A stretch of 64,000 nt of DNA from an uncultured Lachnospiraceae bacterium (GCA_902786515.1 CADADA010000004.1:24415-88414); one strand, 5' to 3'; counted from the first letter of the stretch, positions 9,663 through 19,913 are shown. Numbers and translations: made by a program. Notes: a model not told the origin generated them from the letters alone.

Positions 9663-10856
9663 TTACTTCACTAATGCTAAAGTTTCCCTTGCTATTTTAA
9701 GTTCCTCATTAGTAGCAACAACTAAAACTTTCACCTTAGAATCGTCTTTAGAGATAATCATCTCATCTTCACGTTTCTCATTCTGGTCTTTATCAATAGA
9801 AACTCCAAGATATGTAAGCGATTCACATACTTTCTCTCTTACATAAGCGTTGTTTTCGCCTATTCCTGCAGTAAATACAATGTTATCAACACCGTTCATT
9901 GCCGCAGCATATGCACCTACGTATTTTATAATTCTATAAATGAAAACGTGCAAAGCAAGTTCTGCTCTCTTATCACCTTTCTCCTTTGCTTCCATTAAAT
10001 CTCTAAAATCGCTTGTAGTTCCTGAGATTCCGTATACACCTGATTTTTTGTTGAGAACATTCATAACTTCTGCTACGGACATATTCTCCTTATTTGCAAT
10101 AAATTCCATAATTGCAGGATCAATATCTCCTGAACGTGTTCCCATTATTAATCCTTCAAGCGGAGTAAGTCCCATACTTGTATCTACAGACTTTCCTCCA
10201 TTTACAGCACATATGCTGGCTCCATTACCGATATGACACACGATAGTCTTCTGAGACTCGTATGGCTGATTCAATATTTCAGCTACTCTCTTTGAAACAT
10301 AACTGTGAGATGTTCCGTGGAAACCATATCTTCTGACTTTATACTTCTCATAATATTCATATGGAAGTCCGTAAATATATGCTTCTTCAGGCATCGTCTG
10401 ATGAAAAGCAGTATCAAACACCCCAACCATAGGTGTATTCGGCATATGTTCTTTACATGCCTCTATACCAATTAGATTTGCAGGATTATGTAACGGTGCT
10501 AAATCATTACACTCTTCAATTGCTTTTATAACTTCATCCGTAATCACTGTAGATGATGCAAATTTCTCTCCTCCATGCACGATTCTGTGACCTACGGCAC
10601 CTACCTCATCAAGGCTTCCTATAACACCTGTCTTCTCGTTAATTAATGCATCCAATACCATACCAACTGCCTTTGAATGAGTAGGCATCGGTTCCTCAGT
10701 AATCTCTTTTTCGCCGCCCTCAGGCTGATATACGAGTCTGCTTCCTTCAATACCGATTCTCTCACATAAGCCCTTTGCAAGAACTTCTTCTGCAACAGAA
10801 TCAATCAATTGGAATTTAAGTGAAGAACTTCCACAGTTAATAACTAAAATATTCAT
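9663..10856 (-). CDS. ackA: Acetate kinase
   Basis: AckA makes ATP and acetate from acetyl phosphate. The N-terminal [22 protein letters not shown] and IGNGAS are family signatures; 397 residues is normal. The start at 10856 (MNILVINCG) has AAGGAG at 7 bases, while the frame start at 10874 would place that site inside the gene. A separate promoter lies in the end of the upstream GH31 gene. The usual partner pta is not in the window. The papain-like gene follows at 15 bases. Confidence 0.97.
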   Translation of the reverse strand: MNILVINCGSSSLKFQLIDSVAEEVLAKGLCERIGIEGSRLVYQPEGGEKEITEEPMPTHSKAVGMVLDALINEKTGVIGSLDEVGAVGHRIVHGGEKFASSTVITDEVIKAIEECNDLAPLHNPANLIGIEACKEHMPNTPMVGVFDTAFHQTMPEEAYIYGLPYEYYEKYKVRRYGFHGTSHSYVSKRVAEILNQPYESQKTIVCHIGNGASICAVNGGKSVDTSMGLTPLEGLIMGTRSGDIDPAIMEFIANKENMSVAEVMNVLNKKSGVYGISGTTSDFRDLMEAKEKGDKRAELALHVFIYRIIKYVGAYAAAMNGVDNIVFTAGIGENNAYVREKVCESLTYLGVSIDKDQNEKREDEMIISKDDSKVKVLVVATNEELKIARETLALVK

Positions 10857-10902
10857 TTTCAATCTCCTTTTCAATATATTCTTATTCTATCATATAATAA
10901 CT

Positions 10903-10931
10903 ATTATAATGTTTTTACAACTCCTGTACAA
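10903..10931 (-). promoter_or_regulatory. Promoter of ackA
   Basis: The minus strand reads TTGTAC, 17 bases, TATAAT, overlapping the last codons and stop of the GH31 gene, about 46 bases before the ackA start. It would give ackA expression independent of the glucosidase. Confidence 0.6.
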
Positions 10932-13171
10932 GTATTTTTGATTATACAATCTTTATAATCTCTTTCGAATCCTTTATGTATATACTCCTTTACTGCATTT
11001 TCTCCATCATAAGAAATTCTGTAGCAATTGTACTTTCCTTCCAGATAATCAAATGATTCCCCATCATCAAGATAATGAATGTACTCAGCCTTTTCACCCG
11101 GATAATAATCTAATTCCAGTGTGTCGATTACCTTCTCTCCAATATACTGCATTACAGGATATTTAGGTATCAATGAACCTGCCTTAACAAATATTGGGCA
11201 TGTGTCTAAAGGACTGTCTTTTATAATATATTGTCCGCCTTCGTATAATTCCTTTGTAAAATAATCGTACCATTTTCCTTCAGGCAGATAAACGAGTTTC
11301 TTAGTCTGTCCCTGATTAACTACCGGAGAAACCAAAATGTTTTCTCCTACCATAAACTCATCATTCATATTTACAACTTCTTTATCGTTACTGTAATGTA
11401 ATATTAATGGTCTCAGCACAGGTATACCTGTTTTTTCACATTCATGGAACAAATCATAAAAATACGGTATTAATGTATATCGAAGTTCAACATATTTTCT
11501 GTATATATCAAGTACTTCTTTTCCAAATCTCCATGGCTCCTGATATTTTGTTCCCATTGCGCTGTGATTTCTAAATAGTGGCGAAAAACATCCTACCTGT
11601 ATCCATCTCGCCATCAATTCCGCTGTAGCATCCGAACCAAATCCTCCAATATCTGTTCCTACAAAAGCCATTCCGCTCATTGACAAATTAAGTAATTGAG
11701 GTATTGCCATCTGTAAATGCACCCACAAACTGTGATTATCTCCGGTCCATGCTGTAGTATATTTCTGGCTTCCCGCAAAACATGCCCTTGTAATGACAAA
11801 CGGACGTCTTTTGTCATACTTTTTCATTCCTTCATAGGTCGCCTTCGCCATGTAATGTCCATACAAATTATGCATTTCTTTGTGACTGGTTTTCCTGTCA
11901 CCATTTCTAAATACGATATTATCCGGTAACGGTCCTTTGAAGCTCGCAGGTTCATTCATATCGTTCCAGATTCCTCTTACACCCTTATTTACCAATTTCT
12001 CATGAAGTCCTCCCCACCATTTCCTGACATCTTCATTACCAAAATCAGGAAATACGCTTTCTCCTGGCCACACCTCATTTTCATATACTGTTCCATCCGG
12101 ATTTTTCACGAAATAACCGTTTTTTATTCCTTCTTCATATACATAATATCCTTCTTCTTTTTTTACTCCGGGGTCAATAATCGTTACAACTTTAAAACCG
12201 TCTTTTGCAAGGTCTCTTATAAATTCATCTGCATTTTCAAATCTTTTATCATCAAATGTAAACACCTTATAATTTTCCATATAATCAATATCAAAATGAA
12301 TGACATCGCACGGTATCCTGTTTTTTCTCATATTATCCGCTATTTCCCTGACTTCATTTTTAGAAGCATAACTCCACCTTGACTGATGGTATCCAAGCGC
12401 AAATAACTGTGGCAAAGTCATTCTTCCGGTGAGGTATGTATATCCGGTGATAACATCACTAATGTTTTCTCCTGCTATGTAGTAATAATCTATATTGCCC
12501 GCCTCCGCAGCAATATAATAATACTCATCACTCTCACTTCCCATATCAAAGTAAGAATGATAACTTGTATCAAAATACAATCCATAGCATGAAGTATCTG
12601 TAAGTGCTATGAGAAATGGAATAGATTTATACAGCGCCTTGAAATTTTCGAGTTGCGGATCCGGATTATCTGTATTCCACATTTCATACATATAACCTTT
12701 TTTATTCAGGTAGCCTGTCTTATCTCCCAGTCCATAAAATGCTTTTATATTTTGCAAGTCTTTAATTACTGTGTAATGGTATTCCTCTTCTTCTGAAGCT
12801 GAATGGCCTTCCTGCTCTAAAAGTGCTTTATCCAGCTCTGACAGTCTGTTTTTCTGTGTTCTTTTTCCATCAAAGTCCTTACATACAATATTTCCATCTG
12901 TGTCGTAAAAATCTATTTTTAATTCATCGCGTACCTTGATTATCATCTTAGGTGTACTTATACAAATCACACCATCCTGCTCTTTTACCTCAAAACTCCC
13001 TGACGGAAAAACATCATCACATAAAGCACCTGTTTGTATTATCTCAGAACCCGTCTCAATATACACTCTTGCTATTTCATCTGTAATGATTTCCAAATAT
13101 CCTTTGACATTCCCGTATTCCAATAATACTTTTTGTTCCTGAATCATATATTTTAATAAGTTTTTTTCCAT
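10904..13171 (-). CDS. Glycoside hydrolase family 31 alpha-glucosidase
   Basis: The 755-residue protein has the GH31 layout: an N-terminal beta-sandwich, a TIM barrel and C-terminal beta domains. The nucleophile Asp lies in GIWNDMNEPASF, the acid/base Asp in WTGDNHSLW, and FVGTDIGGFG plus FRNHSAMG complete the active-site signatures. No signal peptide is seen, so it is probably cytoplasmic and acts on imported alpha-glucosides such as those carried by the malEFG system at 33.6-37.1 kb. GH31 also contains alpha-xylosidases, so substrate is inferred. A GGAGG site precedes the ATG. It faces tmcAL divergently. Confidence 0.92.
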   Translation of the reverse strand: MEKNLLKYMIQEQKVLLEYGNVKGYLEIITDEIARVYIETGSEIIQTGALCDDVFPSGSFEVKEQDGVICISTPKMIIKVRDELKIDFYDTDGNIVCKDFDGKRTQKNRLSELDKALLEQEGHSASEEEEYHYTVIKDLQNIKAFYGLGDKTGYLNKKGYMYEMWNTDNPDPQLENFKALYKSIPFLIALTDTSCYGLYFDTSYHSYFDMGSESDEYYYIAAEAGNIDYYYIAGENISDVITGYTYLTGRMTLPQLFALGYHQSRWSYASKNEVREIADNMRKNRIPCDVIHFDIDYMENYKVFTFDDKRFENADEFIRDLAKDGFKVVTIIDPGVKKEEGYYVYEEGIKNGYFVKNPDGTVYENEVWPGESVFPDFGNEDVRKWWGGLHEKLVNKGVRGIWNDMNEPASFKGPLPDNIVFRNGDRKTSHKEMHNLYGHYMAKATYEGMKKYDKRRPFVITRACFAGSQKYTTAWTGDNHSLWVHLQMAIPQLLNLSMSGMAFVGTDIGGFGSDATAELMARWIQVGCFSPLFRNHSAMGTKYQEPWRFGKEVLDIYRKYVELRYTLIPYFYDLFHECEKTGIPVLRPLILHYSNDKEVVNMNDEFMVGENILVSPVVNQGQTKKLVYLPEGKWYDYFTKELYEGGQYIIKDSPLDTCPIFVKAGSLIPKYPVMQYIGEKVIDTLELDYYPGEKAEYIHYLDDGESFDYLEGKYNCYRISYDGENAVKEYIHKGFERDYKDCIIKNTCTGVVKTL

Positions 13172-13208
13172 GAAATACCTCCAACTATTTATAAATACAT
13201 ATGTCTCA

Positions 13209-13237
13209 ATTATATATCTTTTTCTATTTCAAATAAA
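13209..13237 (-). promoter_or_regulatory. Promoter of GH31 gene
   Basis: The minus strand has a perfect TATAAT with a weak TTTATT 17 bases upstream, about 38 bases before the start codon. The poor -35 element could mean activator dependence. I found no clear cre-like catabolite site beside it. Confidence 0.45.
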
Positions 13238-13241
13238 GTGT

Positions 13242-13270
13242 TTTACTTGTAAATAATAATATATTATGAT
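13242..13270 (+). promoter_or_regulatory. Promoter of tmcAL
   Basis: The plus strand reads TTTACT, 17 bases, TATGAT, about 34 bases before the tmcAL start, back-to-back with the GH31 promoter. Confidence 0.5.
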
Positions 13271-13304
13271 ATTTATATATTAAAACTCATAAGGAAGTGA
13301 TTGA

Positions 13305-14522
13305 ATGTCAACTGCTGCCATAATTGCAGAATACAACCCTTTTCATACTGGACATATGTTTCAAATACAAAAATTAAAAGAGCTTACCGGATGCGATAGT
13401 ATTATTATCATTATGAGCGGTAATTATGTACAGCGAGGAACTCCGGCCATTTTTGACAAATACACACGTACTAAGATGGCACTGAACTGCGGGGCAGATG
13501 TAGTAATCGAGCTCCCGGTTTTTTATTCTAATGCAAGCTCTGAGTATTTCGGTTATGGAGCTGTTGATTTAATTCAGCATCTGGGATGTGTCGATTATCT
13601 TTGTTTTGGATGTGAAACAGATAATGCCCCTCTTTTAAATGAAATATCACGTATATTGGCTGAAGAACCGGAAGACTTTCAAAAATGTTTTAAAGAGGCC
13701 GTTTCAGATGGTCTGCCATATGCTAAGTGCAAAGAAAAAGCTATACTTTCATGTATTGACGATAGATTCAAAGAAGAAGCTTCAGGTGTTTTATCAAAAC
13801 CAAACTGTATTCTTGGAATTGAGTATTTAAAAGCATTAAAAATGTTACATTCATCTATACAGCCGGTTATTATTAAACGAAACTCAGACTATCATTCCAA
13901 TGAACTTGGCAATGTTTTTGCATCTTCCTCAGCTATAAGAAATAACATTATAAATGATTTTTCGAAGGCAGAAAACTACATTCCATCTCAGATAATTCCT
14001 TTATACGGTGGGAGTTATCCTTTGACAGAAGATGATTTTTCAGACTATTTACTTCATAATCTTATTTTTAAAGATTCTTTGGATAGCTATATGGGAATAT
14101 CTGCATTTTTAGGAAACAGAATATCAAATTTGACATCATCCTTTACTAATTTCACGGATTTTGCTGACCTGCTATCCGGAAAACACATTACAACCTCCGG
14201 TGTAAGACGTGGTTTAATGCATATTATATTGGATATAAAAAAAGAGGATATCATAAATTTTTCCGATTGTGGCACAAACCTCTATATAAGGCTGTTAGGT
14301 TTTAACAAAGAAAAGGCTCATGTCTTAAAAGAGATAAATGTAAATTCTTCAATTCCGTTTATAAGCAAAATGGCAGACAGCAGGAAATTACTTAGCGACA
14401 ATGCTTATAAAATGTTAATGCACAACGTAAAATGCGATGACCTCTACCGCCTTACGCTGTGCAAAAAATATAATTTAAAAAATGTTAAAACCGAATTTAA
14501 TTATGGAATAATTACCGTATAA
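13305..14522 (+). CDS. tmcAL: tRNA(Met) cytidine acetate ligase
   Basis: TmcAL (YlbM) activates acetate with ATP and acetylates the wobble cytidine of elongator tRNA-Met. The nucleotidyltransferase HxGH motif is in EYNPFHTGH (residues 9-17), and the conserved SGNYVQRG and GADVVIELP follow. Length is 405 residues, typical. AAGGAAG precedes the ATG. It is one of the few plus-strand genes and runs tail-to-tail into the UPF0210 gene with 8 bases between. In related genomes it lies near pta-ackA; here ackA is still near. Confidence 0.94.
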   Translation: MSTAAIIAEYNPFHTGHMFQIQKLKELTGCDSIIIIMSGNYVQRGTPAIFDKYTRTKMALNCGADVVIELPVFYSNASSEYFGYGAVDLIQHLGCVDYLCFGCETDNAPLLNEISRILAEEPEDFQKCFKEAVSDGLPYAKCKEKAILSCIDDRFKEEASGVLSKPNCILGIEYLKALKMLHSSIQPVIIKRNSDYHSNELGNVFASSSAIRNNIINDFSKAENYIPSQIIPLYGGSYPLTEDDFSDYLLHNLIFKDSLDSYMGISAFLGNRISNLTSSFTNFTDFADLLSGKHITTSGVRRGLMHIILDIKKEDIINFSDCGTNLYIRLLGFNKEKAHVLKEINVNSSIPFISKMADSRKLLSDNAYKMLMHNVKCDDLYRLTLCKKYNLKNVKTEFNYGIITV

Positions 14523-14530
14523 GAAAACCA

Positions 14531-15895
14531 TTAGTTTTTAAAACTATGTATAGGTGCAGGGATTCTTCCACCTCTGTTCACAAATTCAGAACATGAGAAT
14601 GTATTTACAGGCATTATCGGTGCGTATCCTAATAAACCTCCGAATTCTACCACTTCACCTACTCCTTTTCCAATTACCGGTATAACTCTTACAGCCGTTG
14701 TCTTCTGGTTAATCATACCAATAGCAGCTTCATCTGCTATGATACCGGATATCGTATCTGCTGATGTGTCTCCCGGAATAGCAATCATATCAAGTCCTAC
14801 GGAACAAACACAGGTCATTGCTTCTAGTTTTTCAATAGTAAGTGCTCCTGCATTTACAGCATCTATCATTCCCTGATCTTCGCTGACAGGTATGAATGCA
14901 CCACTTAATCCGCCTACATATGATGAAGCCATTACTCCACCCTTCTTAACCTGATCGTTTAATAACGCCAAAGCCGCCGTAGTACCCGGAGCACCCGGAT
15001 GTTCAAGTCCGATAGCTTTTAAGATATCAGCCACACTGTCACCTATTGCCGGTGTAGGAGCAAGTGACAAATCGATTATTCCAAATGGTATTCCAAGCCT
15101 CTTTGATGCTTCCTGAGCTACAAGTTGTCCAACTCTTGTAATCTTAAATGCTGTCTTTTTGATAGTCTCACACAGAACTTCAAAATTTTCTCCTTTTGTC
15201 TTTTCAAGAGCTGTCTTTACAACCCCCGGACCGCTGACTCCTACGTTTATAATCGCATCCGCTTCTGTAACGCCATGAAACGCTCCAGCCATAAACGGAT
15301 TATCATCAGGTGCATTGCAAAATACAACAAGTTTTGCACATCCAAGACAATCATTTTCTTCTGTGAATTCTGCTGTTTTCTTAACAATCTCACCCATTAA
15401 TTTAACAGCATCCATATTTAATCCCGTCTTTGTAGAACCAACATTAATTGAGCTGCAAACACATTCTGTCACATATAATGCTTCCGGTATGGAACGAATC
15501 AGCAATTCATCCGCCTTTGTCATGCCTTTGCTTACGAGAGCTGAATATCCTCCAAGGAAGTTCACTCCCACTTCTTTTGCTGCCTTATCGAGTGTAATTG
15601 CGAGTTTAACAAAATCTCCTTCATTCTTGCAGGCAGAGCCGCCGACTATTGCAGCCGGTGTTATAGAAATTCTCTTGTTTACGATTGGGATACCATACTC
15701 TTTCTCGATTTCCTTACCTGTTGCAACTAAATCTTTTGCCTGTGTCGTGATTTTTTTGTATACCTTATCACATACTACATCAATATCACTGTCAATACAG
15801 TCTAAAAGGCTTATACCAAGTGTTATTGTTCTGACATCAAGATTTTCCTGCTCAATCATTTTATTTGTTTCATTGACTTCAAATATATTTATCAT
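14531..15895 (-). CDS. UPF0210 (DUF711, PFL-like) family protein
   Basis: This 454-residue protein belongs to the UPF0210/DUF711 family, whose fold resembles pyruvate formate-lyase; its reaction is unknown. Glycine-rich stretches such as [18 protein letters not shown] and [12 protein letters not shown] are family features. It follows the ACT-domain gene at 17 bases, a pairing found in many Firmicutes and archaea, which suggests that the ACT protein regulates or complexes with it. The ATG is followed by a normal-looking start; no cofactor motif can be read. Confidence 0.88.
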   Translation of the reverse strand: MINIFEVNETNKMIEQENLDVRTITLGISLLDCIDSDIDVVCDKVYKKITTQAKDLVATGKEIEKEYGIPIVNKRISITPAAIVGGSACKNEGDFVKLAITLDKAAKEVGVNFLGGYSALVSKGMTKADELLIRSIPEALYVTECVCSSINVGSTKTGLNMDAVKLMGEIVKKTAEFTEENDCLGCAKLVVFCNAPDDNPFMAGAFHGVTEADAIINVGVSGPGVVKTALEKTKGENFEVLCETIKKTAFKITRVGQLVAQEASKRLGIPFGIIDLSLAPTPAIGDSVADILKAIGLEHPGAPGTTAALALLNDQVKKGGVMASSYVGGLSGAFIPVSEDQGMIDAVNAGALTIEKLEAMTCVCSVGLDMIAIPGDTSADTISGIIADEAAIGMINQKTTAVRVIPVIGKGVGEVVEFGGLLGYAPIMPVNTFSCSEFVNRGGRIPAPIHSFKN

Positions 15896-15912
15896 GCTTT
15901 TACTCCATTCTA

Positions 15913-16185
15913 CTATATACGATGCATACTGTTAAATATTTCTTCCTGCTGTACTTTAATCTGTACGCCAATCTCATCTCCGAGTGCTGTCATCTCATCT
16001 GAAATCTCTCCAAATTTCTTACTTGCATGATTCGCGTCAACTACCATCATCATGTTAAAATAGTCCTGAACAATAGTCTGTGAAATATCTAAAATATTGA
16101 CATTATTATCCGCAAGATAAGTACATACCTTAGCAATTATTCCAACTGTGTCTTTTCCTACTACTGTTATAATTGTTTTTTTCAT
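15913..16185 (-). CDS. ACT-domain protein (UPF0237 family)
   Basis: The 90-residue protein is a single ACT domain: [19 protein letters not shown] then the hydrophobic [16 protein letters not shown] domains bind amino acids or other small ligands. It is the standard partner of the following UPF0210 gene. It sits 29 bases after the WalJ-like gene, in a probable asnB-led transcript. Ligand unknown. Confidence 0.9.
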   Translation of the reverse strand: MKKTIITVVGKDTVGIIAKVCTYLADNNVNILDISQTIVQDYFNMMMVVDANHASKKFGEISDEMTALGDEIGVQIKVQQEEIFNSMHRI

Positions 16186-16214
16186 TTTATTTCAACCTTT
16201 CTAACTCATGTGTA

Positions 16215-17012
16215 TTATAGTTCTACTATATCAGACGGTGTGTCCCGTCTTGCTACCTGTATTTTAAAATCATCTGCCTGATACGGGTTATCTGCTGTAT
16301 TTATCTCAAGTCTTACCGTCTCATAAGCTAACATATCATAATTGTTTTCTTTGCTGAGATGCCCCAAAAATACATGATTTAAATTGTTATGTAATATTCT
16401 GCTTAAAAGTCTTCCTGAGTTTTCATTTGATAAATGTCCTTTTTCTCCAAGAATACGTCTTTTCAGAACATAAGGATAGCTGCCTGCCTCTAACATTCTC
16501 ACATCATGGTTAGCTTCAAGCAAAAGTCCATTCACACCTTCAAGGTGTGCAATAATATAATCATCATAAATTCCCATATCTGTTGCTACTGCAACGCTTT
16601 TATCCTGATTTCTCACTCTGTAAGCTACAGGATTAGCCGCATCGTGAGAAACCGAGAATGGATTAATCTCTAAATCTTTTATATTAAATGAAGCATCAGG
16701 CAAAATGTCATAATATAATCCTTCTTCAATTTTTCCAAGATGAGGATTATTTTTAACACATTCTATGGTTTCTTTTGTGCTGTATATCGGAATGTGATAA
16801 GCTCTCGACACAACACCAAGACCGCTTATATGGTCGCTATGTTCATGTGTCACCAATATCGCATCAATATCTTTTAATGACAAATCCATTCCGTTTAGTC
16901 CTGCTTCAATACTTTTTTTGCTAATTCCGGCATCAATAAGGATATGTGTATTCTCCGTACCTACATAAATACAATTTCCACTACTGCCGCTTGCTATACT
17001 TGCAAATCTCAT
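16215..17012 (-). CDS. Metallo-beta-lactamase-fold hydrolase, WalJ/YycJ type
   Basis: The 265-residue protein starts with ASIASGSSGNCIYV, typical of the YycJ/WalJ group, and has the metal motif THEHSDH near residue 57. Later histidines in VSHDA, EANHD and LGHLS complete two metal sites. The group is linked in Firmicutes to cell-wall two-component signalling or to DNA end processing; the true role here is unknown. It follows asnB after 24 bases, rather than walRK as in Bacillus. Confidence 0.85.
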   Translation of the reverse strand: MRFASIASGSSGNCIYVGTENTHILIDAGISKKSIEAGLNGMDLSLKDIDAILVTHEHSDHISGLGVVSRAYHIPIYSTKETIECVKNNPHLGKIEEGLYYDILPDASFNIKDLEINPFSVSHDAANPVAYRVRNQDKSVAVATDMGIYDDYIIAHLEGVNGLLLEANHDVRMLEAGSYPYVLKRRILGEKGHLSNENSGRLLSRILHNNLNHVFLGHLSKENNYDMLAYETVRLEINTADNPYQADDFKIQVARRDTPSDIVEL

Positions 17013-17036
17013 ATAACTCTCCCGGTTTTATCTGAT

Positions 17037-18869
17037 TTAAACAAAATGTTTACGGTACCATAATAAGAACGCATATACCGTCCATACTTTTCTTGAGTTA
17101 TCACGTTTTCCATTATAATGGTCATCCAAAAGTTTTTCCAATTCACCCGTATGGAAGAATTTTTCTGCCTCTTTTGATGTAAGCATGTCTTTTACCATAT
17201 GGTAATATTTGTCTTCCCGTAACCAGTTTCGCACAGGTATAGGAAATCCCAGTTTCTTTCTTTCTGCTGTAATATCCGGCATAAATTCATTGGCTGCTTT
17301 TCTAAAATACCTTTTAGTCTCATGCTTGTCAACACGATGCTTAACAGGAACCGAAAATGCTACTTTGGCAACTTCCCTGTCAAGGAATGGAACCCTTACT
17401 TCCAAAGAATGTGCCATGCTCATGGTATCTGCCTTATTCAGGATATCACCCCATAACCATGTATTAATATCTATATATTGCATTTTTGTAATATCATCTT
17501 TATCTCGTACTTTGTCGTACAACGGTTTTGTAATACTTTCAGGAGTATGTTTCTTCTTAGGATTTTTTAGTATTTTGTATACTTCCTTTGTTCTGAAAAT
17601 ATATGCATTGCCAATATATCTTTCTTCCAAATCCTGTCCGGCTCTTATAATATAATTTTTACCTTTAAATGACATCGGAAGCTTACTAAAAGCCTTAGAA
17701 AGTCCCCGTCTTACCGGTTTTGGAATCTTGTACATAGGTGCAAGCGCATATGGCGATTTATAAATATTATATCCGCCAAACAGCTCATCGGAACCTTCTC
17801 CGGACAATACAACTTTAACCTGTTCACTTGCCAATTTACACAGGAAATACAACGCAATGCAGGATGGATCCGAAAGCGGCTCATCAACATGGTTCAGAAT
17901 TACCGGAAGCTCATCAAAAAATTCTTTTGTAGATATAAGCTTACTCTTATTCTTCACTCCCACGTAATCAGATAATGTCTTTGCCAATGGTATCTCATTA
18001 CATCTCGGATAATCAAATCCAACACTGAATGTCTTATCAAGATTACTTCTTGCAACAATATAACTTGAATCAACACCGCCTGACAGAAAGCCTCCTACTT
18101 CTGTATCACTGATTTTGTGTGCTTCAATGGAGTTCTTCATAACATCATTCACCATCTTGACTGCCTCGTCAAATGAAATCGTCTCATCCGTATTAAATAC
18201 AGGCTCCCAATATCTTTCTATTTCAAATTTGCCATCCTTCCACAAAAGGCAATGTGCCGGTGGTAATCTGAATATTCCTTTATAAAATGTCTCTTCAAGT
18301 ATAGAATACTGAAATGACAAATAGCTTTCTAAAGCTTCCTCATTAAGTTCCTTCTTAACTGTCGGGAACTTAAGTATTGATTTTATTTCAGAACCAAAGA
18401 CAAAATCCTTTCCGGTATTAGTATAATATAACGGCTTAATTCCGAATATATCTCTTGCTATAAGCATTTCCTTTTTATTAATATCCCAGATTGCAAATGC
18501 GTACATGCCCCTTAACATCTTAAGAAGTTTTTTTCCGTATTCTTCGTATCCATGCACTAAAACCTCTGTATCCGCATCTGTCTTAAAGACATGTCCTTTG
18601 GTGATTAAATCTTCTTTTATCGTCTGATAATTATATATCTCACCATTAAATGTAACAACAATAGACCCGTCTTCGTTGTACATAGGCTGTTTTCCATTAT
18701 TAATTCCAATAATACTCAATCTTCTGAAACCGAGCCCCGCCATATCATCAATATGAGTTCCTGCGTCATCCGGACCCCTGTGTATAATAGAATTCATCAT
18801 TTCGAGCAAATTTTTGCTATATTCCTGTGCTTTTCCTTCTTCAGTAATATATCCCGCAAATCCACACAT
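17037..18869 (-). CDS. asnB: Asparagine synthase (glutamine-hydrolysing)
   Basis: AsnB amidates aspartate with glutamine nitrogen and ATP. Cys2 of MCGFAGYI is the glutaminase nucleophile; the synthetase domain has the PP-loop FLSGGVDSSYI near residue 260. Length is 610 residues, typical of the larger Firmicute forms. It leads a run of four minus-strand genes with short gaps. Its promoter is divergent from that of ylbJ. Confidence 0.96.
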   Translation of the reverse strand: MCGFAGYITEEGKAQEYSKNLLEMMNSIIHRGPDDAGTHIDDMAGLGFRRLSIIGINNGKQPMYNEDGSIVVTFNGEIYNYQTIKEDLITKGHVFKTDADTEVLVHGYEEYGKKLLKMLRGMYAFAIWDINKKEMLIARDIFGIKPLYYTNTGKDFVFGSEIKSILKFPTVKKELNEEALESYLSFQYSILEETFYKGIFRLPPAHCLLWKDGKFEIERYWEPVFNTDETISFDEAVKMVNDVMKNSIEAHKISDTEVGGFLSGGVDSSYIVARSNLDKTFSVGFDYPRCNEIPLAKTLSDYVGVKNKSKLISTKEFFDELPVILNHVDEPLSDPSCIALYFLCKLASEQVKVVLSGEGSDELFGGYNIYKSPYALAPMYKIPKPVRRGLSKAFSKLPMSFKGKNYIIRAGQDLEERYIGNAYIFRTKEVYKILKNPKKKHTPESITKPLYDKVRDKDDITKMQYIDINTWLWGDILNKADTMSMAHSLEVRVPFLDREVAKVAFSVPVKHRVDKHETKRYFRKAANEFMPDITAERKKLGFPIPVRNWLREDKYYHMVKDMLTSKEAEKFFHTGELEKLLDDHYNGKRDNSRKVWTVYAFLLWYRKHFV

Positions 18870-18892
18870 TCTTCATCATTCCTTTCCACGCA

Positions 18893-18922
18893 ATCATATC
18901 ACAAATATGTATTATGTTGCAA
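18893..18922 (-). promoter_or_regulatory. Promoter of asnB
   Basis: The minus strand reads TTGCAA, 18 bases, TATGAT, about 24 bases before the asnB start. The hexamer TTGCAA is its own complement and lies within the ylbJ upstream region. Confidence 0.5.
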
Positions 18923-18926
18923 TAAT

Positions 18927-18956
18927 TTGTTTTCATATATTAGTTATTTCTATAAT
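18927..18956 (+). promoter_or_regulatory. Putative promoter of ylbJ
   Basis: The plus strand has TATAAT (18951-18956) with TTGTTT 18 bases upstream. The -10 ends only 10 bases before the ATG, leaving a very short leader. A sigma-E-like ATATATT also lies at about 18935. The assignment between vegetative and sporulation sigma factor is open. Confidence 0.35.
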
Positions 18957-18966
18957 ATAATATTTT

Positions 18967-19881
18967 ATGATTAAAAAAATTTTATATTTAAATGTAATAA
19001 TATTATTTATACTTGCAATTTTTAATAATAAAATTATATTTACCGGAGCAACTACAGGCATTCATCTCATATTATTCACTATTTTGCCCTCTATTTTCCC
19101 GTTCCTGCTCATTACCGGCATGCTTTCTGCCACAAACGTGATGAAATACACGGGAAGTTTACTGTATCCGGTATTACATAAAGTTCTCGGTCTGTCCCAT
19201 GCCGCAGGATATGTCATTGTAATAGGTTTCTTTTGCGGATATCCCGTTGCATCAAAGGTATGCTCAGATCTGGTTCAATCCGGTGAACTTACGGTAAATG
19301 AAGGAAATTATCTTCTTACATTTATAAACAATCCAAGTCCTTCATTTATTTTCTCATACCTTGCCGGCAGCATTCTGCACAATAGTTTTAGCAGTTTTAA
19401 ATTGGCAGTTTCACTGTACATACCGGTAATCCTTACCGCTTTAATCATCAACCCTTTTGTAAGGAGACGTTTTAAATATACCGGACAGCATTCAGATAAA
19501 CACAAGTCAGACAATTGCCTGAATTTTGAGAAAATCATGGATTCATCACTTATTACAATGATTCATATATCAGAATATGTACTGGTTTTTTCCATCCTGT
19601 GTGAATTCACAAAATTAATCCCCTGCAGAATCATTTCTATTATCCTTTCAGGATTATTAGAAATCACTAATGGAACACATGCCGCAGGTATAAGCACAAT
19701 GCCATATATCACAAGAAATTATGCCGTTATCTTATTTACATCACTTGGAGGGTTATCCGCATTGTTGCAGGTAAAAAGTGTTATTAAAAACAGCTCTCTA
19801 AGCATTAAATGGTATATTATCGGCAAGCTGTTATCATCATTCATTACACTAATATGTCTCCAAATAGTATTCAACGAATAA
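18967..19881 (+). CDS. ylbJ: Sporulation integral membrane protein YlbJ
   Basis: YlbJ is a multi-pass membrane protein of the mother cell needed for spore cortex formation in Bacillus. The 304-residue product is strongly hydrophobic with about eight segments; the conserved loops FFCGYPVASK and FINNPSPSFI identify it. It is shorter than the Bacillus protein (about 400), common in Clostridia. No Shine-Dalgarno is visible upstream of the ATG. It converges with the coiled-coil gene, sharing a bidirectional terminator. Confidence 0.88.
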   Translation: MIKKILYLNVIILFILAIFNNKIIFTGATTGIHLILFTILPSIFPFLLITGMLSATNVMKYTGSLLYPVLHKVLGLSHAAGYVIVIGFFCGYPVASKVCSDLVQSGELTVNEGNYLLTFINNPSPSFIFSYLAGSILHNSFSSFKLAVSLYIPVILTALIINPFVRRRFKYTGQHSDKHKSDNCLNFEKIMDSSLITMIHISEYVLVFSILCEFTKLIPCRIISIILSGLLEITNGTHAAGISTMPYITRNYAVILFTSLGGLSALLQVKSVIKNSSLSIKWYIIGKLLSSFITLICLQIVFNE

Positions 19882-19911
19882 TAAACGTCAGGACAAATGC
19901 CTGACGTTTAT
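19881..19911. terminator. Bidirectional terminator between ylbJ and coiled-coil gene
   Basis: A perfect 12-base-pair stem (ATAAACGTCAGG / CCTGACGTTTAT) with a 7-base loop sits in the 32-base gap between two converging genes; its first base is the last base of the ylbJ stop. AT-rich outer arms serve as U-tracts in both directions. Confidence 0.8.
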
Positions 19912-19913
19912 CA

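Noticed and set aside
15315..15935. Plus-strand open frame of 206 codons opposite the UPF0210 gene
   Set aside because: Antisense to a well supported gene; composition reflects the other strand and no start signal is present.
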